A DNA stretch of 64,000 nt from Actinomycetota bacterium (GCA_030682655.1 JAUXNU010000187.1:17674-81673), one strand, 5' to 3'; shown: positions 43,001-51,532, numbered from the stretch's first letter. Made by a program: numbers and translations. Notes: generated by a model not told the origin, from the sequence alone.

Positions 43001-43476
43001 CCGAAGATGTCGAACAGGACAGCTGCGGCCGGATCGCCTTCGAGCAAGTCGCGCGCGCCGCCTTCGAATGCCTCTACCCGAAGCGCTCCTGCCTGCACCG
43101 TGTCCACTATCCCGAACAGGGGGTCGAGACCAGCCTCCAGGGCGTGGCGCTTGAGTATTCGGCTGCACAGCCCGTGAATGGTCGATATCCAGCCCCCATC
43201 GAGCTCGCGCGCCTCTGCGCGCAGTCCGCGCGCCCGAAGTGCGGCCCTCACCCGTTCGACAAGCTCGCCAGCGGCCTTGTCTGTGAACGTGATCGCCACC
43301 ACCTCATCAGGTGACACGCCGCTCCAGCCGGCCACCGCCCCCGGGACGATCGCATTGATGAAGCGCTCCGTCAGCATCCGAGTCTTGCCCGAACCGGCGC
43401 CGGCACTTACGAGCACCGGTCCGTCCAACGTCAAGGCAGCCGTGTTCTGCTCATCGTTGAGAGGTGCCGTTGTCAT
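40051..43476 (-). CDS. addA: AddA-like helicase-nuclease subunit
   Basis: 1141 residues from ATG 43476, overlapping the addB stop by 4 bases. UvrD-type helicase: Walker A SAGAGSGKT near 24, TFTDKAAGELV, motif II IDEFQDTD near 350, GDEKQSIYRFRGA, SVHASKGLEFP and VAFTRARDALL. A RecB-type nuclease follows from about 900 with VDYKTG as the core. Unlike many AddA proteins, the nuclease domain also has the four-cysteine Fe-S pattern: LKRCGRRFYYE, then C-x2-C-x6-C in CQRCPAGMSGLC. With AddB it resects double-strand breaks and loads RecA at Chi. Confidence 0.93.
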   Translation of the reverse strand: MTTAPLNDEQNTAALTLDGPVLVSAGAGSGKTRMLTERFINAIVPGAVAGWSGVSPDEVVAITFTDKAAGELVERVRAALRARGLRAEARELDGGWISTIHGLCSRILKRHALEAGLDPLFGIVDTVQAGALRVEAFEGGARDLLEGDPAAAVLFDIFGFDRVFSSVQQTARELATRGLGADDLLLEPAPSADEVVRELLELIESGADACSEYVGNAAGVMDYLALCTHQREACAGICSTVLSDGERLEACMNLLEEHSLFKSNTKGLSDAHAELKAARERLVGRVAAALAAPHAAVLGRLVAGFSARYAQLKADAGMLDFDDLQTRAVELLERRADIAARYAEQFKLVMIDEFQDTDALQLRLVRALGHGNLCTVGDEKQSIYRFRGADVDVYQHHAEEMRSRDALVVELDTNYRSHPDILGFVNDVFGSDEYFGDDLMRLRAPDAARPLHPLDGRPRVEATFVDSTRSDGEGGRRREAEEVATRLGELAAAGIDPGDMAVLVRRYRYAHVYADALSQVGLTAVIVGGSRFFELAEVALMRALVRVVANPNDDEAFGRVLASDIGVSDDALALLGKSRTAGGRFSLWAGLSRQVADLANADVAAASCLIAAIDSARRRVGALRLGEVLVRLVEETGLDVLLLSRGNTGRDALANVLKVIRQADAFEANGQTGPAGFAAWLDAKERFGEAEAPVTVADDHSRAVRIMSVHASKGLEFPVVAVVDLGASCSHGAEISRLETHDDGLRLAVRAPGDRLNRSGLNFSHTTWFREIAESHKEAERAEENRVLYVAFTRARDALLVSGSYKLSPKSPPRALNDLLKLARLLEVGVPVAGESDEVVALDSSESCRVRVLDAGQPELAEVASAGGSPAGGAPPRCGQPLPSTRLVDVTPGQVSYSHLDGLKRCGRRFYYESILGVPAAEVVSEGASDPRGFGSAVHSVLQLSGPGLPDAERMRAIARQFELGESEYGCLVDAAGSFVRSATAREAWSGDVVRREAPFSIRLAEDRFSLGGVIDLYSKTAGEALIVDYKTGTSGNPDELRERYRLQAECYALAAIVDGASLVHVVFSRPEVIASDACPQEIRFEFVAAEAGRIESEIVVLYDRIAAHSYEPRDAYDPGACQRCPAGMSGLCVVSPPGSC

Positions 43477-46289
43477 CGTCCGGCCCCCTCGCATCCGGCC
43501 GCGATCGGACAGAACCCGCACGCGTTCGCAGTCTTCGGCTTGCGGGGGATGCGCCCGCCCCCGATACCTGCAGCCGCTTGCGCAACGCGCTCCTCGGCGC
43601 CTTGGATGAGCCGCTCCACGTCGCCCTGCTCCAGCGCGTCGGCCTTGTGGCCGTGGTCGAGTCCTCTGGTGAGCCGCTGTGGCACCCACAGGCCCCTCAT
43701 CGCATGCGACCGGAGCGAGCGGTACACGGACGCCGCAATCGGCTTGTCGAAGGTCCGGGTCGCTGCAACCGCGTAAACGACAGCCTGGACGAGCCCGCGC
43801 TTCTCGAAATCATCGTGCCCATGCACTGTCGGCGACGACTTGTAGTCCATCACGACGAGCGCGTTGTCAGACGCGTCGATGCGGTCGACGGTTCCTGCAA
43901 GCTCAACCCCGCCGAACGTGAAGGGCTCGCGGCTCTCCTGGCCAAAGCCCCATTCCTGCACCACAGGCACGAATCCCGGGAGCACGTGGGCATCGTCCTC
44001 GACGATTCCCCATGCACGAGACAGGGCCGCCTTGACGGCGAATTCCTCTGCAAGGTCGGAGGGGGCTGGACGGCTGGACGCGACTGCTTCGCCGACCTCG
44101 TCCAGCAGCCAGCGTACCCGCTCCAAGGACTCGAGCGTGACCCGGGGCTCACCCGTCTCTCCGTGGAGTCGACGATAGAACTCCGCCAGAATGTCGTGGG
44201 TCCGCGTCCCGATCTCGCGTACGTCGATGCTTGTGTCGATCTCGCGCGGTCGCACGACGCGCTGGTAGAACCAGCGATACGGGCATTGGAGGTAGGCCTC
44301 TATCTCGGTAACGCTGAACGGGCCCCTCCCGGCCATGCTTGCGAGAGACTCGGGTGCGGTCAGCTCACCCCGGCTGGGGCCCGCATAGCCAATGCGCCGG
44401 GCCGCCTCGCGGATCTCGCGGCGCCCTTGCGTGTATGCCGGGATGTACGCCGCAATGTCGGCGGCACTCTTCCTACGGACGTCAAGCCCGGGCGGCAGAG
44501 TCTCCTTCCCCGCGGCGTCCTCGGCGCGGTAGAGATCCATGGCCTCGTCCCAAAGAACACTCGCGCGAAGTGGGGTGCCCGCATCGTCGGCCATCTGCCT
44601 CACCAACACAAGTCGGCGTCGGGCTCGCGTAGTGGTCGCGTAGAACAGTAGCCGCTCGAGCGCTCCTCGCTGTACGGATGATCCCCCGTAGGCTCTCCGC
44701 AGCTCCTCCGCAATGGAGTCCCGGGTATCAACGGGCGACTCTAGCGCGGTCAAGCCGCCGAGGACGACTGTGTCGAATCGTCGCGACCGAATCCGGCGCG
44801 CCTCGGTCACCTGCACGTGGCCTGGACTCTCAGTCGAGACAATCGACACATACACAGCACCCAGCGCCCGCCGCAGGTCTCGGGCACCAAACGGGTTGCC
44901 CTCCATGGACGCCATCTCCTCGACGACTCCCACGAACTGGCGCACTGCTGCCGCGTCGATTGTCGCGTCTGCGCCCTCACGTGCTCCATCTCGCGCACTC
45001 GCGAAGAGCGCAAATGCCAATTTCTGCCACTTCTCAACGCTGGGTGGCGCGACCTGCTGCTGGGCGGCACTTCGCGCAGCGGCTACACTGGCTGCCGTGC
45101 GGCCTCCCATCTCCTCGATCGACTTGCAGAGCCCGGGTCCGGCGGTCACGCATCGTCGTCTCCACTCCACATCAAGTCGAGCAGTTTCGTGGGGATCGGC
45201 GTCACTATATGGACCCAGCAGGAAGGCCATTGCCTCCTCCCGGCCTCCCGCTCCGGTTGCCAGGTCGATCAGCGAGCACACCGAACGCCCGAACGGAGTC
45301 TCGGCCAGCGGTTGAACGAAGTCCATCTCGTACGGCACGCCCTCCGTTTGTAGCGCGGCCTCGATTGCCACATGCCTGCCCGCCACGTCCGGAAACGCCA
45401 CGACGATGCGCCCGGGCTCGACTCCCCCGGCGATCTCCCCCGCCACAACCTCGGCAACGAGCGCACACTCCCCCATCCCACCAGTGGCCTCGCCAAAGAC
45501 GACCTCGCCATCCGCTCCGTGAGGCACCGGACCACCGACGTACAGTCTTGCCTCGAACAGGTCGAGCTCGCGAGTCCCTTCGCCCACGTCCAGGTGCAGG
45601 TGAACCGCTCCCGCCCCTACAAGCCGCGACACAAGGCCGTCGAGAGCTAGGGTGGCAGCGAACCCTTCTTCCCACGTCAACGCCAGCGCCACTTCTGTAT
45701 GGTTCGCCAGCCCCAAGAGGAACCCGGCATGTGCCTCCGAGAGATCTGCGAATCTGTTGACGCCGACGGCACCGAGTCCGGGGATCTCCTTGGCAGACAG
45801 AAGGGCTAGCGTCTGCACGAACTCCACGAGACCGAGTTCGCCGACGAGGTCCCGGTATCTCGCGACGATCTTGCGAACCCCCGGTGTGCCGCACACTGCA
45901 ACCGCTGGCCCCGTATCATCCGCAGCACCCCCGGAGGCAACGAGCGACGCGATGAGCCTGGCGAATCCTGGTGCTTTTGTTGACGGACCGACCGCGTCGG
46001 CACAGGCCATGACCGCGCGTTCCACCAGTGCTTCCCGACCCGCCCGGCCAACGATGCGCCTGCCGTCTCCGTGCAGACGCCAAAGCTCCTGCGCCCACGC
46101 GTCAAGCGTCGTGATGCGCAGCCCGACCGGAGCACGCGAGGACAGCTCTGCCGTCGCACGGCGCACGTCGGGACGCGTGGGCAGAAGCAGAACGGGCGAT
46201 TCCCCCGCCTCTAGCGAGGCGACCACCCGCGAATGGATCTCGCCCGTCTTGCCGGCGTTCGCCCGGCCGGTAATCAGCGTCAGCAGCAT
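43473..46289 (-). CDS. addB: AddB-like helicase/nuclease subunit
   Basis: 938 residues from ATG 46289 (AGGGGAG upstream; the frame opens a few codons earlier). N-terminal Walker A TGRANAGKT; the rest of the helicase half is degenerate, as is usual for AddB. The C-terminal PD-(D/E)XK nuclease has GTRTHDILAEF, VDRID and VMDYKSS, enclosed by the Fe-S staple cysteines CPYRWFYQR and C-x2-C-x5-C in CGFCPIAAGC. Partner of AddA in the RecBCD-like complex that repairs double-strand breaks. It lies 45 bases downstream of the YtxH-like gene. Confidence 0.92.
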   Translation of the reverse strand: MLLTLITGRANAGKTGEIHSRVVASLEAGESPVLLLPTRPDVRRATAELSSRAPVGLRITTLDAWAQELWRLHGDGRRIVGRAGREALVERAVMACADAVGPSTKAPGFARLIASLVASGGAADDTGPAVAVCGTPGVRKIVARYRDLVGELGLVEFVQTLALLSAKEIPGLGAVGVNRFADLSEAHAGFLLGLANHTEVALALTWEEGFAATLALDGLVSRLVGAGAVHLHLDVGEGTRELDLFEARLYVGGPVPHGADGEVVFGEATGGMGECALVAEVVAGEIAGGVEPGRIVVAFPDVAGRHVAIEAALQTEGVPYEMDFVQPLAETPFGRSVCSLIDLATGAGGREEAMAFLLGPYSDADPHETARLDVEWRRRCVTAGPGLCKSIEEMGGRTAASVAAARSAAQQQVAPPSVEKWQKLAFALFASARDGAREGADATIDAAAVRQFVGVVEEMASMEGNPFGARDLRRALGAVYVSIVSTESPGHVQVTEARRIRSRRFDTVVLGGLTALESPVDTRDSIAEELRRAYGGSSVQRGALERLLFYATTTRARRRLVLVRQMADDAGTPLRASVLWDEAMDLYRAEDAAGKETLPPGLDVRRKSAADIAAYIPAYTQGRREIREAARRIGYAGPSRGELTAPESLASMAGRGPFSVTEIEAYLQCPYRWFYQRVVRPREIDTSIDVREIGTRTHDILAEFYRRLHGETGEPRVTLESLERVRWLLDEVGEAVASSRPAPSDLAEEFAVKAALSRAWGIVEDDAHVLPGFVPVVQEWGFGQESREPFTFGGVELAGTVDRIDASDNALVVMDYKSSPTVHGHDDFEKRGLVQAVVYAVAATRTFDKPIAASVYRSLRSHAMRGLWVPQRLTRGLDHGHKADALEQGDVERLIQGAEERVAQAAAGIGGGRIPRKPKTANACGFCPIAAGCEGAGR

Positions 46290-46334
46290 CTGGTCTCCCC
46301 TCTCAGGGAACCAGCGTGGCATACCGGACTGACA

Positions 46335-46634
46335 TCACTCGGCGGTCTGGGAGCGCGTGTAGCGCGAGACGCCTTCCCTGAGTTCGGCGACGCGGCGCCA
46401 GGCTACTTCTTCTTCCCTGCCGAGGTAGTGGTCTACACGTCCCCCGATCGCCTCCGCGGCCTGCTCTGCCCGCTCCGCGACCGCTCTTGCGAGTTCGGCG
46501 GCTCGCATGGCTTCGTCAGCCAGTCGCCGCCGGGTGCGTGCACCGCTTGCCGGCGCAAACAGGAGGCCGGCCACCACCCCGAGTGCAAGTCCGGTCATGC
46601 AGCCTATCAAGAAGTACTCCAGCCGCTTGCTCAT
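46335..46634 (-). CDS. YtxH-domain protein
   Basis: 99 residues: short basic start, one membrane helix (YFLIGCMTGLALGVVAGLLF), the YtxH motif APASGARTRRRLADEA, then an amphipathic Ala/Glu/Arg helix. YtxH proteins are small membrane-associated proteins with stress links in firmicutes; mechanism unknown. Its ATG shares its first base with the last base of the parB stop, so it belongs to the parAB transcript. Confidence 0.8.
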   Translation of the reverse strand: MSKRLEYFLIGCMTGLALGVVAGLLFAPASGARTRRRLADEAMRAAELARAVAERAEQAAEAIGGRVDHYLGREEEVAWRRVAELREGVSRYTRSQTAE

Positions 46635-47506
46635 CAGACATCCTCCTCGGGCACGTCGCTCACTTCTCCCTCGGTGAGCACCCGGAAAATGCGCTCTAGG
46701 TCCTCTTCTCCGTGGAAATCAATCTCGATCTTGCCCTTCTTCGGAGTCTGCCGCACCCTGACGTTCGTTCCAAGGACACGGCGCAGTTTCCGGGCGACGA
46801 TCTTGAACGACTTCGGCGTTGCTGGCCGAGGAGCGCTGTCCGCGTGGCCAGCCGCAAACAACCGTGCCAGCGTTTCCACATCGCGCACCGAGAGGCCTTC
46901 GTTCTTGGTCTTGTTGGCTAGCTTGACCCTCTGCGCCTCATCGGGAACCGAGAGAATCGCGCGCGCATGCCCCGCGGACAGGGCGCCTGCGTACACCATC
47001 TCCTGCACTTCCTCGGGGAGATCGAGCAAGCGCAGCGCATTCGTGACCGCGGAACGGGACTTGGAGACCTTGTCGGCAAGCTCCGCCTGGGTCATCTGAT
47101 ACTCGGTCAACAGGCGCCGGTAGCCTCGCGCCTCTTCGATCGCGTTGAGGTCCTGGCGCTGCAGATTCTCGATAAGCGCAAGTTCAAGCGACGTGGTTTC
47201 GTCGGCGGTCATCAGGCGCACTGGAACTCGGTCCAGTCCCGCCGCCCTGGCTGCCCGCCACCGTCTCTCACCTGCGATGATCTGGTAGCCCTCGCCGTGC
47301 GCCCTAACGATGATCGGCTGCAAGAGCCCAACCTTGCGGATCGAGTCCGCCAGCTCCGCGATGCCCTCCTCGACCATGTCGGTGCGAGGTTGCTTGGGAT
47401 TGGGGGCTATCTGATCGATGGCTATCTCGAGCTGTTCGCTCGTCGTCTCCTGGCCGCCACTCGGGATGAGGGCGGACAGTCCTCGGCCGAGTCCGCGCTT
47501 AGACAC
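46634..47506 (-). CDS. parB: Chromosome partitioning protein ParB
   Basis: 290 residues. Start RGLGRGLSALIP, then the CTPase/parS-loading ParB-N domain (QPRTDM, LLQPIIVRAHGEGYQIIAGERRWRAARAAGL, with GERRWRA the nucleotide-contact box), a helix-turn-helix (TQAELADKVSKSRSAVTNALRLLDLP) and a C-terminal dimerisation tail. ParB binds parS, slides as a CTP-dependent clamp and loads SMC. Three parS sites lie 1.6-1.8 kb upstream. It overlaps parA by 8 bases. Confidence 0.97.
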   Translation of the reverse strand: MSKRGLGRGLSALIPSGGQETTSEQLEIAIDQIAPNPKQPRTDMVEEGIAELADSIRKVGLLQPIIVRAHGEGYQIIAGERRWRAARAAGLDRVPVRLMTADETTSLELALIENLQRQDLNAIEEARGYRRLLTEYQMTQAELADKVSKSRSAVTNALRLLDLPEEVQEMVYAGALSAGHARAILSVPDEAQRVKLANKTKNEGLSVRDVETLARLFAAGHADSAPRPATPKSFKIVARKLRRVLGTNVRVRQTPKKGKIEIDFHGEEDLERIFRVLTEGEVSDVPEEDV

Positions 47507-48296
47507 GGGCCACCACTTCCTTCGCTAGGCTCCGGTACGCGTCTGCGCCCTTTCCGTTCGTGTCGTACATTGTTATCGGCAGTCCGAAACTCGGCGCCTC
47601 AGACAACCGGACCGTGCGAGGAACGAGGGTGCTGAAGACCTTCTCCTCGAAGAAGTCCCTGACCTCCTCGACGACCTGCTGGGACAGCCGCGTCCGGGAG
47701 TCGTACATCGTCATGACAACACCGAAGACTTCCAGTCCTTCATTCAAGTGTCGCTTCACGAGGCGCACGCTGTCGAGCAATTTGGAAAGTCCTTCCAGCG
47801 CGTAGTACTCGCACTGGATCGGGATGATCAGACCTTCTGCCGCACTCAAGGCGTTGACTGTCAGAAGCCCCAGCGAGGGAGGACAGTCGATGAAGACGTA
47901 TTCGAAATCGCCAAGGACCGGCTGGAGGATGCTCTTTAGCTTCGTCTCGCGGCTCATGGCAGAGACCAGTTCGATCTCGGCTCCGGCGAGCTGGATGGTC
48001 GAGGGAACTACGAACACATGTTCGATTCCGGCCGACTCGACTATCTCTGCCAGGTCCGTATCTCCAAGAAGCGCATCGTAGACACACAGTTCGCGCTGGT
48101 TCTTGTTCAACCCGAACCCGGAGGTGGCGTTTCCTTGCGGATCCAGGTCGACCAACAGCACCTTCTTGCCGAGCTCGCCGAGCGCAGCCGCAAGGTTGAC
48201 CGCGGTGGTACTCTTCCCCACCCCGCCCTTCTGGTTCACGACAGCGAAGACGCGGGCCCGACTTGGGAGCCCGGTGACTCCATGGGCGTCAGTCAC
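47499..48296 (-). CDS. parA: Chromosome partitioning ATPase ParA/Soj
   Basis: 265 residues. Deviant Walker A QKGGVGKSTT near residue 19, switch I DLDPQGNATSG, Walker B YVFIDCPPSLGLLT. ParA dimers bound to the nucleoid move the ParB-parS complex; Soj also controls DnaA in firmicutes. Positioned between rsmG and parB as in most Gram-positive origin regions. Confidence 0.97.
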   Translation of the reverse strand: MTDAHGVTGLPSRARVFAVVNQKGGVGKSTTAVNLAAALGELGKKVLLVDLDPQGNATSGFGLNKNQRELCVYDALLGDTDLAEIVESAGIEHVFVVPSTIQLAGAEIELVSAMSRETKLKSILQPVLGDFEYVFIDCPPSLGLLTVNALSAAEGLIIPIQCEYYALEGLSKLLDSVRLVKRHLNEGLEVFGVVMTMYDSRTRLSQQVVEEVRDFFEEKVFSTLVPRTVRLSEAPSFGLPITMYDTNGKGADAYRSLAKEVVARV

Positions 48297-48367
48297 GCCT
48301 CTTCCTCTCTGCTTCAGCCGGCAACCGACAGAGCCGATTATAGGTCAACCGTGCAGCGAGGGGAAGC

Positions 48368-49162
48368 TCAGACCAAGGGCTTCTTCTGGGCCATTCCGGG
48401 ACGCCTCGGTAGATCGCGGAGCGCCTCGCCGCTCTTCTCGTAGACTACGATCGAACGGCTCTCCCTCTTGCCAGGTAGCTCCAGCTCTCTCACACTCTTC
48501 CGTCGCATGCCCACAAGCGCCGCAACCCGATCTCCCCGCTCTATCTCGAACGACGAGGGCGCGCCCTTCATGCTGATCAGCACGCCTTCCTCGCACAGGA
48601 GCGGCGCGGCCAGCTCCACCAAGGCGGACAGCTCTGCCACGGCTCGAACGGTGACCGCACCGAATTCGCCCGGGCGGGCCTGGGCCAGCTCCTCGGCCCG
48701 CAGTGCAGCCACTTCTATCTGCCCAACGGCTTTGAGTTCCGAGACTACACGTGCCAGGAACTCCGCTTTCTTCCGTACCGACTCCAGAAGGAGAAACCCC
48801 CTCCCGGTCACCAGCGATAGTGGTATGCCCGGGAAACCTCCGCCGCTTCCCAAGTCCACGCACGCCCCACGGGTAGTCGAGAGTTCCGGCAAGACGGTCA
48901 GCGAGTCTGCGATGTGAAGCCGGAACCCCTCAGTCGGGACGGTTACGGCCGTCAAGCGAACCCGGTCGTTGGCAGCCACCACTGCGAAGAGGTGGCTTGC
49001 CAGCTTCTCGAGTATCTCCCCGGAGACCACAACGTCAATCTCGTCGAGCACCTTCCTCAACTCCGAGATCGATTCTCCTGACAGCCTGTTTGGATGTTTC
49101 ACGTGAAACCCCTCAACCGCGCTACCCACGTGGCCCCGCATCGGATGTTTCACGTGAAACAT
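48368..49162 (-). CDS. rsmG: 16S rRNA m7G527 methyltransferase RsmG
   Basis: 264 residues if it starts at ATG 49162. SAM-binding DLGSGGGFPGIPLSL near residue 88, then RKKAEFL and AVAELSALVELAAPLL. The enzyme methylates G527 of 16S rRNA; loss gives low-level streptomycin resistance. Residues 1-25 contain FHVKHP twice because two parS sites are read as codons. The conserved domain starts only near residue 30, so a later start is possible, and the real N-terminus is uncertain. Confidence 0.93.
   Translation of the reverse strand: MFHVKHPMRGHVGSAVEGFHVKHPNRLSGESISELRKVLDEIDVVVSGEILEKLASHLFAVVAANDRVRLTAVTVPTEGFRLHIADSLTVLPELSTTRGACVDLGSGGGFPGIPLSLVTGRGFLLLESVRKKAEFLARVVSELKAVGQIEVAALRAEELAQARPGEFGAVTVRAVAELSALVELAAPLLCEEGVLISMKGAPSSFEIERGDRVAALVGMRRKSVRELELPGKRESRSIVVYEKSGEALRDLPRRPGMAQKKPLV
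49095..49110. promoter_or_regulatory. parS site 1 (15/16 match)
   Basis: TGTTTCACGTGAAACC matches the ParB consensus TGTTTCACGTGAAACA except for the last base. It lies inside the N-terminal codons of the rsmG reading frame. Confidence 0.9.
49146..49161. promoter_or_regulatory. parS site 2 (perfect)
   Basis: TGTTTCACGTGAAACA, identical to the consensus ParB centromere site. It begins immediately at the rsmG ATG, so ParB bound here could affect rsmG expression. Confidence 0.95.
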
Positions 49163-49734
49163 CCGTAGCCCTGTCGCATCCGCCCTTGAATCATACTCGT
49201 ACGGCCTCCTTCTGCAAATCGGCCCGCGTAGCGGACCGGCGCTTTCTGCAGTCGCAAAGCGGGAATGGCGTTGCGCTGCCGCAGCGACTGGGATGTTTCA
49301 CGTGAAACACGCGATCCGCGAACACCGTGCGCGGGAACTCCGCCAAGAAGCCTTGTCTCGGGGGTTCCTGTCGGTCTTCCCGATGTTGTGCGTCACTACG
49401 ATGTCGTTGCGCCGGCGCCTTCGCACTATCTCGGCCAACAACCCTGGCCCTGCCCCGAAGCACCCCACCGGCAATGCATCGCTCATTCTTCTGGGAACGG
49501 GGCGCTCTTGCGCTCCTTCACAGACTGCGAGCGGCGCTCCAATCCTCTGCTGTGAGGTGGTCCATCGGGATCAGCCTGCCCCCTTCGCTACGTGTCGGAG
49601 GCTGCCACTGATGACACTGTGCTGGGCCGCCCGCCACGAGCAGGTCGCTCTGCTCACCCGTTGTGCCTCCCCGGAGCCCCGTTCGGTACCAGCTCTGACG
49701 TCGCCTCACACAGGATGCCCCGAGAAAGTAGAAG
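49163..49734. other. Non-coding gap between jag and rsmG
   Basis: About 570 bases that contain parS site 3 and otherwise no convincing gene: the open frames on both strands are Arg/Ser/Pro-rich with no recognisable motif or ribosome site. I see no tRNA. It probably serves as a centromere spacer and the rsmG/parAB promoter region. Confidence 0.6.
49294..49309. promoter_or_regulatory. parS site 3 (perfect)
   Basis: TGTTTCACGTGAAACA in the non-coding gap between rsmG and jag, 132 bases from site 2. Confidence 0.95.
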
Positions 49735-49753
49735 AGGGGCGCCGCTGCGCCCC
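49735..49753 (-). terminator. Intrinsic terminator after jag
   Basis: GGGGCGC/GCGCCCC with a four-base loop, followed on the minus strand by TCTTCTACTTTC. In addition, AAGTAGAAGAG (49726-49736) can pair with CTCTTCTACTT (49776-49786) that spans the jag stop, giving a longer alternative fold. It ends the rpmH-to-jag transcript. Confidence 0.7.
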
Positions 49754-49780
49754 CCGTGGATACTCTATGATTCCGCTCTT

Positions 49781-50533
49781 CTACTTCGGGTTGACAACAA
49801 CCTGGCGAAATGGCTCGTCGCCCTCGCTCGCTGTAACAACTCGCTGATCGTCGCGGAGGAAGACGTGTATCACGCGACGCTCATAGCTGCTCATTGGTCG
49901 GAGCTTCACCGCTTGTCCCGTACGTGCGGCTTTGTCTGAGGCGCGTTTCCCGATCTCCTCCAGTTTGGCTCGCCTGCGGTGGCGGTAGCCCTCGACGTCG
50001 ACCACGACCGGATGCCGGAAGCCCAGGGCGCGGTTGGTCGCCGCGGCCACAAGTGTCTGGAACGCGTCAAGCGTCTTGCCGTGACGGCCGATAAGCACCC
50101 CAAGATCGTCTCCAACGATGTCAAGAATGATCTCTCCTTCGTCACCCTCGTACTCTTCAACGGAGGCCTCGATGTCGAAGCTCTTGAGGATCTCCTGGAT
50201 GCTATTCGCCGCTTTGTCGGCAACCTTGTCCAGATCTTCGTCCGACAACTTCTCAACTGGGCCAGCCTCGTCGCGACCTGAGGGCACGTCCGGCTCCTCA
50301 GCATCCACTGTCTCGCGAGGCTCCTGCTTCGCCTGATCCAGTTCGGCGACAAACGCGCCCTTCAGCCACACCCGGACCCTCGCGGTCTTGCCGGTCCCCA
50401 TCCCGAAGAGCCTGCGGCCGCCCTCCTCCAACACCTCATACTCGACCGCATCCTGCTGGACACCGAGCTCCTCCAGGGCCGCGTCCAGAGCCTCTGGTGT
50501 GGTGGGACCTTCCCCGATTGTTTCCCTCTTCAT
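49781..50533 (-). CDS. jag: Jag/KhpB-like RNA-binding protein
   Basis: 250 residues: N-terminal Jag domain (TPEALDAALEELGV...YEVLEEGGRRLFGMGTGKTARVRV), an acidic linker, a KH domain with GDDLGVLIGRHGKTLDA near 155 and a C-terminal R3H domain (MSSYERRVIHVFLRDD). KhpB/Jag binds RNA and affects cell elongation in firmicutes. The ATG overlaps the yidC stop by 4 bases. Confidence 0.94.
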   Translation of the reverse strand: MKRETIGEGPTTPEALDAALEELGVQQDAVEYEVLEEGGRRLFGMGTGKTARVRVWLKGAFVAELDQAKQEPRETVDAEEPDVPSGRDEAGPVEKLSDEDLDKVADKAANSIQEILKSFDIEASVEEYEGDEGEIILDIVGDDLGVLIGRHGKTLDAFQTLVAAATNRALGFRHPVVVDVEGYRHRRRAKLEEIGKRASDKAARTGQAVKLRPMSSYERRVIHVFLRDDQRVVTASEGDEPFRQVVVNPK

Positions 50534-51273
50534 TCCTTTGCTCCCTCACTTCGAGAGTAGAAGCGGATCTGGAGTTGCTGCTGAATCAGACCGAGGATGC
50601 TTGAAGTCACCCAGTAGAGCAGCACGCCTGCCGGGCTCACCCAGCCGAAGTACAGCATCATGAAGGCCATCATGAGACCAACCTGCTTCTGCTGGTTCTC
50701 GCCGGGCATAAGCTGTTGAGGCAACCAGATGCTCAGACCGAAGAGGACGACCAGAGCAAGGTAGGGAAGTGCAGCAACAATACCCTCTGCTGCGTACATA
50801 CCACCTGGAGTCAGGGTGATGTCTGGCAGAATTATCCAGAAGGCCTTCGCTGCTGCCTGTTCCGCCCCGGGTAGGGCCGCAAGATGTGCGAGAAGCCTCC
50901 CGGGCTTCTCCGCCGTACCTCCTAATACCTGGAAGAGAGCTATGAATATGGGCATCTGGAGAATCAGGGGGAGACAGCCGCCAAATGGGTTCACTTTGTT
51001 GTCTTGGTAGAACTTCAGTGTCTCCTCCTGCAGTTTCTCCTTGTCACCCTTGTGCTTCTTCTGAAGCTCCTTGATCTTGGGCTGAATCCTCTGCATCTCA
51101 TACATCGATCGAGTCTGCTTGAGAGTGAGCGGTGTGAGTGCTACGCGCATCAGTATGGTAAGCAGGATGATGGAGAAGCCATAGTCTCCTGTGACATCAT
51201 GCAGAGACTGCAGCGCGGCGAAAATCATGTCCTTCACAGCGTTCCACACGGGGCAGGGAACCTCCTTGGTCAT
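50530..51273 (-). CDS. yidC: Membrane protein insertase YidC/Oxa1
   Basis: 247 residues of the short Gram-positive type with no large periplasmic domain. Five helices, with the insertase groove Arg in TILMRVALTPLTLKQ, the cytosolic coiled coil (KIKELQKKHKGDKEKLQEE) and the PFGGCLPLILQMPIFIALF segment. It inserts proteins into the membrane with or without SecYEG. A perfect inverted repeat GCCGCAT-TG-ATGCGGC (51274-51289) abuts its start codon and could hide the ribosome site, which is otherwise weak. Confidence 0.95.
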   Translation of the reverse strand: MTKEVPCPVWNAVKDMIFAALQSLHDVTGDYGFSIILLTILMRVALTPLTLKQTRSMYEMQRIQPKIKELQKKHKGDKEKLQEETLKFYQDNKVNPFGGCLPLILQMPIFIALFQVLGGTAEKPGRLLAHLAALPGAEQAAAKAFWIILPDITLTPGGMYAAEGIVAALPYLALVVLFGLSIWLPQQLMPGENQQKQVGLMMAFMMLYFGWVSPAGVLLYWVTSSILGLIQQQLQIRFYSRSEGAKE

Positions 51274-51322
51274 GCCGCATTGATGCGGCCTTCACCGCCG
51301 GGTGCAGCCCGACGGGTTTCAG

Positions 51323-51532
51323 TCATGGTACCGGGTCGTGCCCCCCTGGATTCCACGGGTGGCATCGGAAGACCCGCTTGAGGGAAAGCCACCCCCCCTT
51401 GAGTACACCGTAGCGCTCCAACGATGTTATCGCATATGTGGAGCATGTGGGTGTGAACCGGCACGAAGGGGGGAAGATGGGGGAGAGCACCTTCTGGTAC
51501 CCGCGGACAATCAGGACCAGAACCCACCTCAT
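51323..51532 (-). CDS. yidD: Membrane protein insertion efficiency factor YidD
   Basis: 69 residues from ATG 51532, overlapping the rnpA stop by 4 bases (ATGA). It shows the family signature [29 protein letters not shown] and [19 protein letters not shown], with three conserved cysteines and an amphipathic N-terminal helix. It helps YidC-dependent insertion. Confidence 0.96.
   Translation of the reverse strand: MRWVLVLIVRGYQKVLSPIFPPSCRFTPTCSTYAITSLERYGVLKGGWLSLKRVFRCHPWNPGGHDPVP

Noticed and set aside
49293..49847. 184-codon frame on the plus strand in the rsmG-jag gap
   Set aside because: Low-complexity Arg/Pro/Ser composition, runs into jag antisense, no ribosome site or motif.
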